A stretch of DNA of 38,495 nt from Alphaproteobacteria bacterium (lineage in GTDB: Bacteria; Pseudomonadota; Alphaproteobacteria; UBA11222), in assembly GCA_023252275.1 (NCBI GenBank), contig JAHHGO010000003.1:1-38495 (forward strand). The letters are read 5' to 3'. Made by a program: the position numbers and the translations under genes. Every line of letters begins with the position of its first letter. The stretch's first letter is position 1. Below the pieces are notes generated by a model, which saw only the letters and a program-made list of their open reading frames with translations, was not told the origin of the DNA and did no database searches. Below are positions 37,287 through 38,495 of this stretch, one piece after another.

Positions 37287-38420
37287 ATGTCCGGACCTCT
37301 ATCAGGCGTAAAAATCATTGAATTTCAAGGTATTGGCCCTGCGCCGTTTTGCGGCATGCTGCTGTCGGACATGGGCGCCGATGTGGTGCGCATCGACCGC
37401 AAGGCCCGCAACGGAACCGGCACCAAATTTGATATTGGCGGGCGCGGGCGGCGTTCGATTTCGCTTGATCTGAAAAAACCCGAAGCCATCGAAACCTGCC
37501 TGAAGCTGGTTGAAAAAGCCGATATCCTGTTTGAGGGGTTCCGCCCCGGCGTGATGGAACGGCTCGGCCTTGGCCCTGATCTGTGCCTTGCGCGCAACAA
37601 GCGTCTGGTTTATGGCCGCATGACGGGCTGGGGCCAGGATGGGCCTTATTCCCAGATGGCGGGGCATGATATTAATTACATCGCCATTACCGGCGCCCTG
37701 CGTTCCTGCGCCCGGCCGGGCGAAAAACCCGTACACCCCCTTAATCTGGTAGGCGATTTCGGCGGCGGCGCATTATATCTGGCTGTCGGGCTGCTGGCGG
37801 CGCTGCATAGCGCTAAGGTCAGCGGTTTGGGGCAGGTCGTTGATTGTTCGATGGCCGATGGCGCCGCCTCCCTGATGTCGATGTTCTACGGCATGAGCGC
37901 CGCGGGCAGCTGGAGCGATGAGGTGGGCAATAATCTGCTGGATGGCGGCGCGCCCTTCTATGATTCCTATCTTTGCAGTGATGGTAATTACATTTCCCTA
38001 GGCAGCATCGAACCGCAATTTTACGCGGAACTGCTGGAAAAGCTTGGTCTTTCGGATGATCCGGATTTCCGCAAGCAGATGGATAAATCCAGATGGCCGG
38101 GGCTGAAACAACGGCTGACCAGCATCTTCAAAACAAGGACGCGCGATGAGTGGAGCGCCATCATGGAGAATACGGATATTTGTTACGGACCCGTATTGAC
38201 CCTTAAGGAAGCACTTAAACATCCGCACAATGTGGCCCGCAAGACCTTTGTAGAGGTGGAAGGCGTGCCGCAACCAGCCCCCGCCCCACGCTTCAGCCGG
38301 ACTGTATCCAAAATCCAAAGCCCTCCGGCTGTCGTTGGGCAGCATACCGAGAGCGCCTTGCAGGATTGGGGTCTGAGCGCCGCAGAAGTTGAAGCGCTGC
38401 GAAAAGTCCAGGCAATTTGA
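37287..38420 (+). CDS. CaiB/BaiF-family protein, alpha-methylacyl-CoA racemase-like
   Basis: The product has 377 residues. SGVKIIEFQGIGPAPFCGMLLSDMGADVVRIDR is the racemase-type family start, and RLVYGRMTGWGQDGPYSQMAGHDINYIAITGAL holds the His, with NLVGDFGGGALYLAVGLL holding the Asp, that form the racemase base pair in AMACR. This favours racemisation of 2-methylacyl-CoA (branched or sterol side chains) over CoA transfer. AGGGAG lies upstream of the ATG. It is 67 nt downstream of the SDR, probably cotranscribed, and 2 nt from the next gene. Confidence 0.93.
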   Translation: MSGPLSGVKIIEFQGIGPAPFCGMLLSDMGADVVRIDRKARNGTGTKFDIGGRGRRSISLDLKKPEAIETCLKLVEKADILFEGFRPGVMERLGLGPDLCLARNKRLVYGRMTGWGQDGPYSQMAGHDINYIAITGALRSCARPGEKPVHPLNLVGDFGGGALYLAVGLLAALHSAKVSGLGQVVDCSMADGAASLMSMFYGMSAAGSWSDEVGNNLLDGGAPFYDSYLCSDGNYISLGSIEPQFYAELLEKLGLSDDPDFRKQMDKSRWPGLKQRLTSIFKTRTRDEWSAIMENTDICYGPVLTLKEALKHPHNVARKTFVEVEGVPQPAPAPRFSRTVSKIQSPPAVVGQHTESALQDWGLSAAEVEALRKVQAI

Positions 38421-38422
38421 GC

Positions 38423-38495
38423 ATGCGGGTTTTACCGGGCACCACCGGGCGGCGGCGCATCTATCTGATGCGCCACGGTCATGTGGATTATTTCG
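38423..38495 (+). CDS. Histidine phosphatase family protein (N-terminus only)
   Basis: The gene is cut by the window end and absent from the ORF track. From the ATG at 38423, two bases after the preceding stop, the translation is MRVLPGTTGRRRIYLMRHGH then VDYF. IYLMRHGHV is the first-strand RHG motif of the histidine phosphatase (phosphoglycerate mutase-like) superfamily, with the phospho-accepting His. The tight spacing implies cotranscription with the racemase-like gene. Substrate cannot be judged from 24 residues. Confidence 0.82.
   Translation, partial: MRVLPGTTGRRRIYLMRHGHVDYF

Overview
The window is a chromosomal segment of an alphaproteobacterium with moderately high GC by eye. Three things support this assignment: the gene order tldD / ctaC-ctaD-ctaB-(small gene)-ctaG-ctaE-SURF1; an iscR-led suf operon containing a class I desulfurase, sufBCDS, sufT and sufA; and an M23-peptidase/bactofilin pair beside a PleD-like three-domain protein. 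I cannot name a genus. There are no tRNAs, rRNAs, CRISPR arrays, insertion sequences or prophage genes, and no gene-free stretch longer than 300 bases.

Layout. (1) 1-5648, minus strand: aa3-type cytochrome c oxidase structural and assembly genes, ending in a SURF1 gene cut by the window edge. A 41-codon single-span membrane protein missing from the ORF track lies between ctaB and ctaG. (2) 5872-6414, minus: an unrecognised protein with an internal ~31-residue duplication. (3) 6554-9639, plus: tldD, then an exported DUF1329 protein with a repeat-rich leader and a strong terminator. (4) 9744-13852: coniferyl-aldehyde-type dehydrogenase (minus), then enoyl-CoA hydratase, a cytochrome b561-YceI fusion and a stand-alone YceI (plus). 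(5) 13854-21470, minus: iscR - iscS-like - sufB - sufC - sufD - sufS - sufT - sufA - tfoX-like, an Fe-S cluster assembly operon. Its sufD has an apparent one-base frameshift in a G-rich homopolymer tract. (6) 21725-25374: alpha/beta hydrolase, anmK, tyrS and flavin reductase in alternating orientations. (7) 25442-28627, minus: a large AsmA-like envelope protein. (8) 28731-34216, plus: glnE, a Bcp-type peroxiredoxin, an M23 peptidase and an overlapping bactofilin. (9) 34231-36299, minus: a FrnE-like DsbA-family protein and a degenerate PleD/PopA-like protein. (10) 36431-38495, plus: SDR, a CaiB/BaiF-family racemase or CoA-transferase, and the start of a histidine phosphatase.

Most of the content is ordinary housekeeping and respiratory metabolism. 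The respiratory genes build and metallate the terminal oxidase (haem from CtaB, copper from CtaG and SURF1-type factors), and the suf operon supplies Fe-S clusters under a probable IscR feedback loop. The acyl-CoA/aldehyde genes suggest lipid or aromatic catabolism. I did not find a clearly new multi-gene system. The best leads are the duplicated-motif protein between tldD and ctaC, the PleD-like protein whose catalytic and phosphorylation residues are lost but whose c-di-GMP I-site is kept, the sufD frameshift, and the triple GGATATCC-like repeat before the DUF1329 gene.
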